DNA from: Pelagibacteraceae bacterium BACL5 MAG-120820-bin39
GTDB lineage: Bacteria; Pseudomonadota; Alphaproteobacteria; Pelagibacterales; Pelagibacteraceae
DNA: 27,612 nucleotides
Reading direction: 5' to 3'
NCBI GenBank assembly: GCA_001438335.1
Contig: LIBV01000003.1
Coordinates: forward strand, 1-27,612
Positions 8,139-16,657 of the stretch are shown piece after piece. Positions within the stretch are counted from its first letter, which is position 1, and the number at the start of each line of letters is the position of its first letter. A model generated the notes under the pieces. The model was given only the letters and a program-made list of their open reading frames with translations, was not told the origin of the DNA and did no database searches. Made by a program: the position numbers and the translations under genes.

Positions 8139-9137
8139 ATGGAATATTTGTCAGAAATATTTCAGGAAACTTATAAAATTTTATTTTTATTAGTTCCCGT
8201 ACTAGTTTCTGTGGCAATGATTGTTTGGCTGGATAGACGAGTTTGGGCTTTTGTTCAAAAAAGACAAGGACCTAATGTTGTTGGACCTTTTGGATTACTT
8301 CAATCTTTGGCTGATGCATTAAAATATATTTTTAAAGAAATTATTATTCCCGCTAGTTCGAATAAAGTAATTTTCATTTTAGCACCAATTGTTACCATGA
8401 CTCTTGCTTTAGTTGCTTGGGCAGTAATACCATTTAGTGAAACCCAAGTTCTTGCAGACATAAATGTTGGAATTCTTTATCTTTTTGCAGTCTCATCTCT
8501 TGGTGTTTATGGAATTATTATGGGTGGTTGGGCATCAAACTCAAAATATCCTTTTCTAGGTGCAATTAGATCTGCTGCTCAAATGGTGTCATACGAAGTA
8601 TCTATTGGTGTAATAATTATCAATGTATTGTTGTGTGTTGGATCTTTAAATTTAAATGACATTGTTATTGCTCAAAAAGATTTATGGTATGTCATTCCAT
8701 TATTCCCAATGTTTGTGATTTTTTTTATATCAGCTTTAGCAGAGACTAATAGACCTCCATTTGATTTACCTGAAGCAGAAGCTGAACTAGTTGCTGGATA
8801 CCAAACTGAATATTCTGGAATGATGTACGCAATGTTTTGGCTAGGAGAATATGCAAACATTCTTTTAATGTGTGCAATGGGTTCAATTTTATTTTTAGGC
8901 GGATGGTTGTCTCCAATTGATATTTATCCATTTAATTTAGTCCCTGGTGCTATTTGGTTAATTTTAAAAATTCTTATATTATTTATTCTCTTTGCACTGG
9001 TTAAAGCTATTGTGCCAAGATACAGATATGACCAGTTAATGAGATTAGGTTGGAAAATTTTTCTTCCATTATCATTGATTTGGGTTGTATTAACAGCGAG
9101 TTTTTTATTTTATTTCAATCTTTTACCATCTAATTAA
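8139..9137 (+). CDS. nuoH: NADH-quinone oxidoreductase subunit H (ND1-like)
   Basis: A membrane-arm subunit at the junction with the peripheral arm. It closes the quinone tunnel and links quinone reduction to proton pumping. The 332 residues are of normal length with about eight predicted helices. The conserved acidic cytoplasmic loop starts at E202 (ETNRPPFDLPEAEAEL) and continues into VAGYQTEYSGM. The N-terminal signature RRVWAFVQKRQGPNVVGPFG is also present. A Shine-Dalgarno GAGG (8128-8131) lies 7 nt before the ATG, inside the end of nuoG. nuoI begins 2 nt after its stop. Confidence 0.98.
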   Translation: MEYLSEIFQETYKILFLLVPVLVSVAMIVWLDRRVWAFVQKRQGPNVVGPFGLLQSLADALKYIFKEIIIPASSNKVIFILAPIVTMTLALVAWAVIPFSETQVLADINVGILYLFAVSSLGVYGIIMGGWASNSKYPFLGAIRSAAQMVSYEVSIGVIIINVLLCVGSLNLNDIVIAQKDLWYVIPLFPMFVIFFISALAETNRPPFDLPEAEAELVAGYQTEYSGMMYAMFWLGEYANILLMCAMGSILFLGGWLSPIDIYPFNLVPGAIWLILKILILFILFALVKAIVPRYRYDQLMRLGWKIFLPLSLIWVVLTASFLFYFNLLPSN

Positions 9138-9139
9138 TT

Positions 9140-9625
9140 ATGAAGATTTCCAGATTTTTTAAAACAATTTTTATGACAGATTTTATTGGGGGTCTTTCTA
9201 TTGCTGTAAAAGAGATATTTAAGTCAAAAAAAACAATTAATTACCCTTTTGAAAAAGGAAAAATAAGTCCAAGATTTAGAGGCGAGCACGCTTTAAGACG
9301 TTATCCAGATGGTGAAGAAAGATGTATTGCTTGTAAATTATGTGAAGCTGTTTGCCCAGCTCAGGCTATCACAATAGAATCTGCGGAAAGAGAGGATGGG
9401 AGTAGAAAAACAACACGATATGATATTGATATGATGAAATGTATCTATTGTGGTCTTTGTGAAGAAGCTTGTCCTGTAGATGCTATTGTTCAAGGTCCTA
9501 ATTTTGAATTTTCTACAGAAACAAGAGAAGAGCTTTACTATACTAAAGAAAAACTTTTAGATAATGGTGATCGTTGGGAAAATGTCTTAGCAGCCAATAT
9601 TAAAGCAGATAATCCACATAGATAG
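9140..9625 (+). CDS. nuoI: NADH-quinone oxidoreductase subunit I (two [4Fe-4S])
   Basis: A TYKY-type subunit carrying clusters N6a and N6b, which pass electrons from NuoG to NuoB. The 161 residues are normal for alphaproteobacteria. There are two 8Fe ferredoxin motifs, each with Cys spacing C-x2-C-x2-C-x3-C: C62, C65, C68, C72 (CIACKLCEAVCP) and C101, C104, C107, C111 (CIYCGLCEEACP). An amphipathic N-terminal segment anchors the subunit to the membrane arm. The stop is followed directly, with no spacer, by nuoJ. Confidence 0.98.
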   Translation: MKISRFFKTIFMTDFIGGLSIAVKEIFKSKKTINYPFEKGKISPRFRGEHALRRYPDGEERCIACKLCEAVCPAQAITIESAEREDGSRKTTRYDIDMMKCIYCGLCEEACPVDAIVQGPNFEFSTETREELYYTKEKLLDNGDRWENVLAANIKADNPHR

Positions 9626-10258
9626 ATGATAGCTCACACAATATTTTTTTACATATTTTCAATTATAGCAGTAGTTTCTGCAATAATGGTAACAGTTTCC
9701 AAAAACACTGTTCACTCTGTATTTTTTTTGATTTTGGATTTTATAAGTATTTCATGTTTATTCATAATGATTGGTGCTGAATTTTTAGGTATGATTATGC
9801 TGATTGTTTATGTTGGTGCTGTAGCTGTATTATTTTTATTTGTAGTAATGATGTTGAATGTTGCTCAACAAAAAAATGAATGGTTTACTTCACAAGAAAG
9901 CTCAGGTCATATTCCTGTAGGCTTAATTATTAGTGCAATAATATTTTTTGAATTAATTATTGTAGTTGGTGGCTGGAAATACAAACCTGATTTATTCAAT
10001 ACAAATAATTTGAATATAAATAGTGAAGTAAGCAATACTCATTCTTTAGGACAGGTTTTATATACTGATTATATTCATATTTTCCAAATAAGTGGAATGA
10101 TCCTTTTAGTTGCTATGATCGGCGCAATTGTCTTAACTTTTAGACAACGATCTGGTGTAAAAAAACAAAGTTACATAAAGCAAATTTCTAGAGAAAGATC
10201 AGAAGGAGTTAAAGTTATAGATGTAGAATCGAATAAAGGAGTAAAAATCGATGGTTAG
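9626..10258 (+). CDS. nuoJ: NADH-quinone oxidoreductase subunit J (ND6-like)
   Basis: A membrane-arm subunit with five predicted helices, the last at roughly residues 150-170. The helix-3 region with EFLGMIMLIVYVGAVAVLFL is the ND6 signature; its pi-bulge is involved in coupling. The 210 residues are slightly more than in E. coli because of a charged C-terminal tail after the last helix (residues from about 172). The ATG abuts the nuoI stop. The last 8 nt overlap nuoK (ATGGTTAG). Confidence 0.96.
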   Translation: MIAHTIFFYIFSIIAVVSAIMVTVSKNTVHSVFFLILDFISISCLFIMIGAEFLGMIMLIVYVGAVAVLFLFVVMMLNVAQQKNEWFTSQESSGHIPVGLIISAIIFFELIIVVGGWKYKPDLFNTNNLNINSEVSNTHSLGQVLYTDYIHIFQISGMILLVAMIGAIVLTFRQRSGVKKQSYIKQISRERSEGVKVIDVESNKGVKIDG

Positions 10259-10562
10259 TATTGGCCTTGGACATTACTTAACATTAGGTGCCGTAATTTT
10301 TACAATTGGCATCATTGGAATTTTCTTAAATAGAAAAAATATTATAGTAATTTTAATGAGTATTGAGCTAATTTTATTAGCTGTAAATATAAACTTGGTA
10401 TCATTTTCAATTTTTTTAGATGATTTAACAGGCCAAGTTTTTACATTATTTATTTTAACAGTTGCCGCAGCAGAAGCCGCTATAGGATTAGCTATTATAG
10501 TAGTCTATTATAGAAATTCAGGAACCATTAGAGTTGAAGAGATAAATAAATTAAAAGGATAA
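10251..10562 (+). CDS. nuoK: NADH-quinone oxidoreductase subunit K (ND4L-like)
   Basis: A three-helix membrane-arm subunit of 103 residues. Two buried glutamates essential for proton translocation in this family are present: E39 in MSIELILLAVN and E74 in AAAEAAIGLA (E36 and E72 in E. coli). One of the clearest Shine-Dalgarno sequences in the window, AAGGAG at 10236-10241, lies 9 nt before the ATG, inside nuoJ. The gene overlaps nuoJ by 8 nt, and nuoL begins 1 nt after its stop. Confidence 0.98.
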   Translation: MVSIGLGHYLTLGAVIFTIGIIGIFLNRKNIIVILMSIELILLAVNINLVSFSIFLDDLTGQVFTLFILTVAAAEAAIGLAIIVVYYRNSGTIRVEEINKLKG

Positions 10563-10563
10563 A

Positions 10564-12477
10564 ATGGAACTTTCAATTATATTTCTTCCACTAATAGCTT
10601 CAATTATTTCAGGTTTTTTTGGTCGTTTTATAGGTGATCGAAACTCAGAAATTATAACAAGTTTATTAGTTTCAATTTCTGCAATTCTATCAATTTATGT
10701 ATTCTATGAAGTAATAGTTAACAATTACCAAGAAAATATTTTAATTGCCAAATGGATTAACTCAGGATCCCTTGATGTTAATTGGTCAATGAATATTGAC
10801 CCCTTGTCCTCAGTGATGCTCGTAGTAGTGACGTTAGTTTCTTCTTTAGTTCATGTTTATTCCATAGGTTATATGTCTCACGATCCTCACAAACCTAGAT
10901 TTATGGCCTATTTATCACTTTTCACATTTGCAATGTTAATGTTGGTAACGTCAGATAACTTTATACAATTATTTTTTGGATGGGAAGGCGTAGGTCTTTG
11001 TTCTTATTTCTTGATTGGTTTTTGGTTTAAAAAAGAATCTGCCAATGCAGCTGCTATAAAAGCGTTCGTCGTTAATAGGGTGGGAGATTTTGGTTTCGCT
11101 CTTGGAATTTTTCTTATTTTTTATTTGTTTGGTACAGTTAATTACAATGAAGTTTTTCAACAGATACCAACAATCACTGATACAAACTTAAATTTTCTTG
11201 GCATTGAGGTTGGTGCAATAAATTTAATTTGTTTCTTATTATTCATTGGTGCAATGGGTAAATCAGCCCAAATACTTTTACACACATGGTTACCAGATGC
11301 GATGGAAGGACCGACACCTGTATCTGCTTTAATTCATGCTGCAACTATGGTCACAGCTGGAGTTTTTTTGGTAGTCAGATGTTCGCCAATTTATGAATAC
11401 TCTCCATTAATATTGAATTTAATTACTATTATTGGAATGACTACAGCTTTTTTTGCAGCAACTGTTGCTTTAGTTCAAACGGATATCAAAAAAATAATTG
11501 CTTATTCTACGTGTAGTCAGCTAGGATATATGTTTTTTGCAGCAGGTGTGGGCGCTTATAACGTTGCTATGTTTCATTTGTTCACCCATGCTTTTTTTAA
11601 GGCTCTTCTATTTTTAGGATCAGGTTCTGTAATTCACGCATTTAAAGATGAACAAAATATAAATAATATGGGAGCTGTTTGGAAAAAATTACCTTACACA
11701 TATGTATTAATGATCATTGGAACACTTGCTTTAACTGGATTTCCATTTTTATCTGGCTTTTATTCTAAAGATGCTATTATTGAATTTGCTTATCTCAAAG
11801 GAAATACAGTTGGTTATTATGCTGCTGGTGTAGGAGTTTTTACTGCATTTTTAACAGCAATTTATTCTTGGAGATTAATTTTTAAAACATTTCATGGAGA
11901 ATATAATAACAAATCAATAAAAATTGAAGAAACTCATGAGTCTCCTTTAATTATGTTGATACCTTTAATTATTTTATCAATTGGTGCAATTTTTGCAGGA
12001 TTTATATTTAAAGATTTATTTATTAGTCTTGTTGATCAAAATAATTTTTGGGCTCAATCAATATTATTTTTAGAACCGTTAAGCACCGAACATCCTCCAA
12101 CATGGTTTTTATTAATAACGCCAATTTTAGTTTTAATATCTATTCCTATTGCTTATTATTTATTTGTTAAAAATAAATCTATCCCAGAGCAAATAGTTAA
12201 AATAAATCGACCATTATATGAATTTTTAGTTAATAAATGGTATTTTGACGAATTGTATGACTATATAATTATTAAACCATCACAAAAAATTGGTTTATTC
12301 CTATGGAAAGTTTGTGATGTTAAAATCATTGATGGATTTGGTCCAGATGGTATGTCAATGTTAATTAAAAAAATTTCACAAAAAGCTAATAAATTTCAAA
12401 GTGGATTTATTTATCAATATGCTTTTGTAATGTTGCTTGGTTTTTCAGCATTACTAACCTACCTAATTATTAACTAA
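10564..12477 (+). CDS. nuoL: NADH-quinone oxidoreductase subunit L (ND5-like antiporter subunit)
   Basis: The distal antiporter-like proton-pumping subunit of the membrane arm. The 637 residues match the family, including the C-terminal lateral helix and the anchoring helix. Key charges for proton transfer are present: E141 (FFGWEGVGLCSYFLIG), K233 (GAMGKSAQILLHTWLPDA) and K346 (HAFFKALLFLGSGS). A short-spaced Shine-Dalgarno AAGGA (10555-10559) precedes the ATG by 4 nt. The stop overlaps the nuoM start by one base (TAATG). Confidence 0.98.
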   Translation: MELSIIFLPLIASIISGFFGRFIGDRNSEIITSLLVSISAILSIYVFYEVIVNNYQENILIAKWINSGSLDVNWSMNIDPLSSVMLVVVTLVSSLVHVYSIGYMSHDPHKPRFMAYLSLFTFAMLMLVTSDNFIQLFFGWEGVGLCSYFLIGFWFKKESANAAAIKAFVVNRVGDFGFALGIFLIFYLFGTVNYNEVFQQIPTITDTNLNFLGIEVGAINLICFLLFIGAMGKSAQILLHTWLPDAMEGPTPVSALIHAATMVTAGVFLVVRCSPIYEYSPLILNLITIIGMTTAFFAATVALVQTDIKKIIAYSTCSQLGYMFFAAGVGAYNVAMFHLFTHAFFKALLFLGSGSVIHAFKDEQNINNMGAVWKKLPYTYVLMIIGTLALTGFPFLSGFYSKDAIIEFAYLKGNTVGYYAAGVGVFTAFLTAIYSWRLIFKTFHGEYNNKSIKIEETHESPLIMLIPLIILSIGAIFAGFIFKDLFISLVDQNNFWAQSILFLEPLSTEHPPTWFLLITPILVLISIPIAYYLFVKNKSIPEQIVKINRPLYEFLVNKWYFDELYDYIIIKPSQKIGLFLWKVCDVKIIDGFGPDGMSMLIKKISQKANKFQSGFIYQYAFVMLLGFSALLTYLIIN

Positions 12478-13958
12478 TGGATTTTCCAATTTTATCATCC
12501 CTAATATTGCTACCTGCTATAGGTTCAATTTTTTTATTATTTTCTAAAAGTGATGACAAACAGACTGATACAATTAAATATGTTGCTTTATTTACTTCAT
12601 TAGTAAATTTTTTAATTTCGATTTATTTGTGGATTTCATTTGATAGTTCAATATCTAATTTTCAATTTGTTGAAGAAAGAAATTGGTTAGCTGGATTTGT
12701 TAATTATAAAGTTGGTATTGATGGTATCTCAATTTTATTTATAATTTTAACAACATTTATTATTCCTCTTTGTATTATTTCAGTTAATAATTCTGTAAAA
12801 ATAAGATTGAGAGACTTTTTAATAGCCATATTAATCATGGAAAGTTTTATGATTGGTGTTTTTTGTGCACTAGATCTAGTAATTTTTTATTTATTTTTTG
12901 AAGCAGGTTTAATACCAATGTTTCTAATTATTGGTATTTGGGGTGGTCCAAAAAGAGTTTATTCTGCATTTAAATTCTTTTTATATACTTTGTTAGGATC
13001 TGTTTTAATGCTGGTAGCAATTATTTCTATTTATTGGATAACTGGCACAACAGATGTTGTAAAACTTTATGAACTCGGTATTGATCAAAAGTACCAAAAT
13101 TTGCTGTGGTTAGCTTTTTTTAGTTCCTTTGCAGTAAAAACTCCAATGTGGCCAGTACACACTTGGTTGCCTGATGCTCACGTAGAAGCGCCAACAGCTG
13201 GATCAGTTTTATTAGCAGCGATTCTTTTAAAAATGGCAGGCTACGGATTTATTAGATTTTCTCTTGGTTTATTTCCATTTGCTTCTGAGGTGTTTACACC
13301 TTTGGTTTATATCTTAAGTTTAATTGCTATTGTTTTCACTTCATTAATTGCATTGATGCAAGAGGATATGAAAAAATTAATAGCTTATTCTTCTGTGGCA
13401 CATATGGGATTTGTAACTTTAGGTATTTTTACACTAAAACAACAGGGGATAGAGGGGAGCATAATTCAAATGATTAGTCATGGTTTAGTTTCTGCTGCTC
13501 TTTTCTTATGTGTTGGTGTTGTTTATGATAGAATGCATTCAAGATTGATTAATTCTTATGGAGGAATAGTCAGTATAGTCCCAAAATATTCTATATTATT
13601 TATGTTATTTACTTTGGCGGCTTTGGGTTTGCCTGGCACAAGTGGTTTTATTGGTGAATTTTTAATTTTAATGGGTGCTTTTAAAGATAACTTTTTAGTA
13701 GCTGTCATTGCAAGTTTAGGAGTGATTTTTGGGGCAGCTTATATGTTGTGGTTGTATAAAAGAGTGGTTTTTGGAGAAATTATCAATAAAGATTTATTGA
13801 AGATGCCTGATTTAGATAAATCAGAACTTATAATTTTAATAAGTTTAGCATTACCAACATTGTTTTTTGGTTTTTATCCAGAGCCATTACTTAATACAAT
13901 AGAAGTATCAGTTAAAGATTTGATCGAAATGTATAAAATTAATTTAATGACAAGATAA
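12477..13958 (+). CDS. nuoM: NADH-quinone oxidoreductase subunit M (ND4-like antiporter subunit)
   Basis: The second antiporter-like proton-pumping subunit, 493 residues with about 14 predicted helices. The essential Glu is E142 (YLFFEAGLIPMFLIIGIW) and the essential Lys of helix 7 is K221 (FAVKTPMWPVHTWLPDA). The subunit-M segment HVEAPTAGSVLLAAILLK is also intact. The ATG shares one base with the nuoL stop (TAATG), which suggests translational coupling. nuoN starts 2 nt after the stop. Confidence 0.98.
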   Translation: MDFPILSSLILLPAIGSIFLLFSKSDDKQTDTIKYVALFTSLVNFLISIYLWISFDSSISNFQFVEERNWLAGFVNYKVGIDGISILFIILTTFIIPLCIISVNNSVKIRLRDFLIAILIMESFMIGVFCALDLVIFYLFFEAGLIPMFLIIGIWGGPKRVYSAFKFFLYTLLGSVLMLVAIISIYWITGTTDVVKLYELGIDQKYQNLLWLAFFSSFAVKTPMWPVHTWLPDAHVEAPTAGSVLLAAILLKMAGYGFIRFSLGLFPFASEVFTPLVYILSLIAIVFTSLIALMQEDMKKLIAYSSVAHMGFVTLGIFTLKQQGIEGSIIQMISHGLVSAALFLCVGVVYDRMHSRLINSYGGIVSIVPKYSILFMLFTLAALGLPGTSGFIGEFLILMGAFKDNFLVAVIASLGVIFGAAYMLWLYKRVVFGEIINKDLLKMPDLDKSELIILISLALPTLFFGFYPEPLLNTIEVSVKDLIEMYKINLMTR

Positions 13959-13960
13959 CC

Positions 13961-15379
13961 ATGGATAATTTTAACTATATTTTGCCGGAAATTGTAATCT
14001 CACTGGGTATTATGTTTCTTTTGATGTTGGGCGTTTTTAAAAAAGATAGTGCAAATTTAATTCAAAATATCTCATTAATAATTTTAATTGTTACGGCAGT
14101 TTTAACTTTTAATGAAACACTTGGTAATGATCCTGCTTTATTATTCAGTAAAAGCGTTATAATCGATTATTTATCTTCATTCATGAAGATTATCACACTT
14201 TTAGCTGCTTCTTTAGTGTTAATTATTTCTTCAACATATTTAAAAATATTTAAGATTTTTAAAATTGAATACCCAATTTTGATTTTATGTTCAGTATTAG
14301 GAATGATGGTTATGATTAGTTCAAATGACTTAATTGTTTTTTATATGGGTTTAGAATTGCAATCATTAGCTTTATATGTTTTAGCAACATTTAATAGAGA
14401 TCAATTAAAATCATCTGAAGCAGGTCTTAAGTATTTTGTTCTTAGCGCGTTATCTTCAGGGTTACTTTTATATGGATGCTCATTAATCTACGGTTTTTCT
14501 GGATCAACAAATTTTGATATTATTGCAACTCAATTAAACTCTCAAGAATATGCTCTTACTTTTGGAATAGTTTTTATTTTGGTTGGTTTAGCGTTTAAAA
14601 TATCTGCAGTTCCATTCCATATGTGGGCTCCTGATGTTTATGAAGGTTCACCTACTTCGGTAACATTATTTTTTACTATGGTTCCAAAAATTGCTGCATT
14701 AACAGTATTTATTAGATTTTTGTACGTTCCTTTTTTAAATTTAATTGATCAATGGCAAATGATTATTGTATTTTTATCTATAGCATCAATGCTATTTGGT
14801 GCTGTTGCTGCTATTGGACAAACCAATTTAAAAAGACTAATTGCTTACAGCTCTATTGGTCATATCGGATATGCATTGGCAGGTCTAGCTACAGGAACAA
14901 ATGAAGGGATACAAAGTTCTATTATTTATATAACAATTTATATACTGATGAATTTAGGCTTGTTTTCTTGTTTATTAATGATGAAAAGAAATGATGAATA
15001 CTATGAAGACATTCATGATTTGTCAGGGGTTTCTAAAAATCATCCTTTGTTAGCACTATCGTTGCTAGTGATTTTGTTCTCATTGGCAGGAATACCTCCA
15101 CTAGCAGGTTTTTTTGCAAAATTTTATATTTTTAAATCAGTTATTGAACAATCCATGTATTTCTTGGCTATAGTTGGTTTACTTTCAACTGTAATAGCAG
15201 CCTTTTATTATCTTAGAATTATTAAGATAATTTATTTTGATAAAGAGAAAGAAAAATTTGATTCAGATCACAGCATATGGCTTAAATTTTCTTTGACTTT
15301 TTCAACTATATTAATTCTTTTATACTTCATCTTTCCAAGTCAATTAGTTGAAGTTGTTTCCAGAATTAATATAATTTAA
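13961..15379 (+). CDS. nuoN: NADH-quinone oxidoreductase subunit N (ND2-like antiporter subunit)
   Basis: The third antiporter-like subunit and the last nuo gene. The 472 residues include E132 (YMGLELQSLALYVL) and K213 (GLAFKISAVPFHMWAPD), the counterparts of the charged residues in NuoL and NuoM. The family segment LKRLIAYSSIGHIGYALAG is present. The stop shares one base with the birA start (TAATG), so the respiratory operon runs directly into cofactor genes without a visible terminator. Confidence 0.97.
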   Translation: MDNFNYILPEIVISLGIMFLLMLGVFKKDSANLIQNISLIILIVTAVLTFNETLGNDPALLFSKSVIIDYLSSFMKIITLLAASLVLIISSTYLKIFKIFKIEYPILILCSVLGMMVMISSNDLIVFYMGLELQSLALYVLATFNRDQLKSSEAGLKYFVLSALSSGLLLYGCSLIYGFSGSTNFDIIATQLNSQEYALTFGIVFILVGLAFKISAVPFHMWAPDVYEGSPTSVTLFFTMVPKIAALTVFIRFLYVPFLNLIDQWQMIIVFLSIASMLFGAVAAIGQTNLKRLIAYSSIGHIGYALAGLATGTNEGIQSSIIYITIYILMNLGLFSCLLMMKRNDEYYEDIHDLSGVSKNHPLLALSLLVILFSLAGIPPLAGFFAKFYIFKSVIEQSMYFLAIVGLLSTVIAAFYYLRIIKIIYFDKEKEKFDSDHSIWLKFSLTFSTILILLYFIFPSQLVEVVSRINII

Positions 15380-15909
15380 TGAAGTTCAAAAAATTTAATT
15401 ATAAAATTGTAAATAGCACAAACAATACTGCTATAAGAATAATAAATGAAACTAACTATAAATTTGGTATGATTACTGCAATTTCCCAAAAATCTGGTAA
15501 AGGTCAGTATGGTAAAAAATGGATTTCCTTTAAAGGAAATTTATTTGTAAGTTTTTTTTTAAAAATCGATAATCAAAATTTAAGTCTTAAAAATTTTACT
15601 AAATTAAATTGTGAATTAATTAAAAAATTATTATCGAATTACTATAAAAAAAATATTTCAATTAAACCTCCCAATGATTTACTGATCAAGGGTAAAAAAA
15701 TTTGTGGTATACTTCAAGAGTCTATTTTTAAAAATGGTCAAAAATATTTTATTATTGGAATAGGAATAAATTTAGTTAAAAGCCCATATATTAAAGATTA
15801 TCCAACAACTAATCTATACGAATTAATTAAAAAAAAAATTGATAAAAATATATTTCAAAATAAACTAAAATCTATGTTTGAAAAAAATTTAATAAAAATT
15901 TTAAAATAA
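15379..15909 (+). CDS. birA: Biotin--[acetyl-CoA-carboxylase] ligase, minimal form
   Basis: The enzyme makes biotinyl-5'-AMP and transfers biotin to a Lys of the carboxylase carrier protein AccB. The 176 residues form little more than the catalytic domain. There is no N-terminal DNA-binding repressor domain and practically no C-terminal SH3-like domain (E. coli BirA has 321 residues). Visible motifs are the biotin-binding loop SGKGQYGKKW (residues 39-48), KPPNDLLIKGKKICGIL (96-112) with the expected catalytic Lys at K107, and IGIGINL (126-132). Two positions differ from the usual GRGRxGRxW and KWPND. The gene overlaps the nuoN stop by one base and abuts coaX. It is extremely A+T-rich, with many Lys AAA and Asn AAT codons. 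birA next to coaX after nuoN is a common alphaproteobacterial order. Confidence 0.9.
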   Translation: MKFKKFNYKIVNSTNNTAIRIINETNYKFGMITAISQKSGKGQYGKKWISFKGNLFVSFFLKIDNQNLSLKNFTKLNCELIKKLLSNYYKKNISIKPPNDLLIKGKKICGILQESIFKNGQKYFIIGIGINLVKSPYIKDYPTTNLYELIKKKIDKNIFQNKLKSMFEKNLIKILK

Positions 15910-16653
15910 ATGATTTTATTAGGTGATATTGGAAATACAGAGACTAAAATTTGTGTTACTAATTTTAGTGGTAAAATCTTAAAAAGATTTAATTTAACTA
16001 CAAAAGAAATAAACCAAAAAAATATTGTTAAAAGTTTTAATAAAAATCAAATTAAATTTGATAAAATTACAAAAATTTTATTTTGCAGCGTAGTACCCCG
16101 TTCATTTAAAAAAATACAATTTTTTTTAAAAAAAAAAGTTAAAATTAAAATCTATGAAATTAAAGATTTGAAGTTAAAAAAATTATTAAAAATTGAAGCA
16201 AATTTTAAACAAGTTGGATCTGATCGAATAGCAAATGCAATAAGTGTAATAAATAACAAAGATAATTTTATAATTCTAGATTTTGGTACTGCCACAACCT
16301 TCGATGTACTAGTTAAAAATACCTACAAAGGAGGTATAATCTCGCCTGGAGTTAGGCTTTCTCTTAATACTTTATCTGATAAAGCAACTTTGATACCTAA
16401 AATTAACCTAAAACAAATTAAAAAAGTCATTGGTGTAGACACTACTTCTGCTGTTAGATCAGGTTTTTTTTGGGGTTACGCTGGTTTAATTGACAATATA
16501 ATTAATTTAATTATTAAAGAGACAAGAAAGTCTTTTAAGGTAATAATAACTGGAGGATTTTCAGAATTATTTAAAAATTCAATTAAAACGAAAGTAATAC
16601 ACAATAAAGACATCACTATTAAGGGTTTGTTTAAAGCCTCTAAATTGATCTAA
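15910..16653 (+). CDS. coaX: Type III pantothenate kinase
   Basis: This ASKHA-fold kinase phosphorylates pantothenate, the first step to coenzyme A; the type III form does not resemble CoaA. The 247 residues are of normal length. Family motifs in order are the phosphate loop LLGDIGNT (residues 3-10, D6), GSDRIANA (103-110), LDFGTATTFD (123-132) and GGIISPGV (141-148). The ATG follows the birA stop with no spacer, and rnj starts 4 nt downstream. The gene contains a striking in-frame tract of eight T followed by ten A (16120-16137) and is very rich in Lys and Ile. No other pantothenate kinase is visible in the window. Confidence 0.93.
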   Translation: MILLGDIGNTETKICVTNFSGKILKRFNLTTKEINQKNIVKSFNKNQIKFDKITKILFCSVVPRSFKKIQFFLKKKVKIKIYEIKDLKLKKLLKIEANFKQVGSDRIANAISVINNKDNFIILDFGTATTFDVLVKNTYKGGIISPGVRLSLNTLSDKATLIPKINLKQIKKVIGVDTTSAVRSGFFWGYAGLIDNIINLIIKETRKSFKVIITGGFSELFKNSIKTKVIHNKDITIKGLFKASKLI

Positions 16654-16657
16654 TAAT

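Noticed and set aside
15379..16653. birA and coaX as recently acquired DNA because they are richer in A+T and Lys than the neighbours.
   Set aside because: The order nuoN-birA-coaX-rnj is conserved in Alphaproteobacteria, and weakly constrained genes in A+T-biased genomes drift this way; there are no mobile-element traces.
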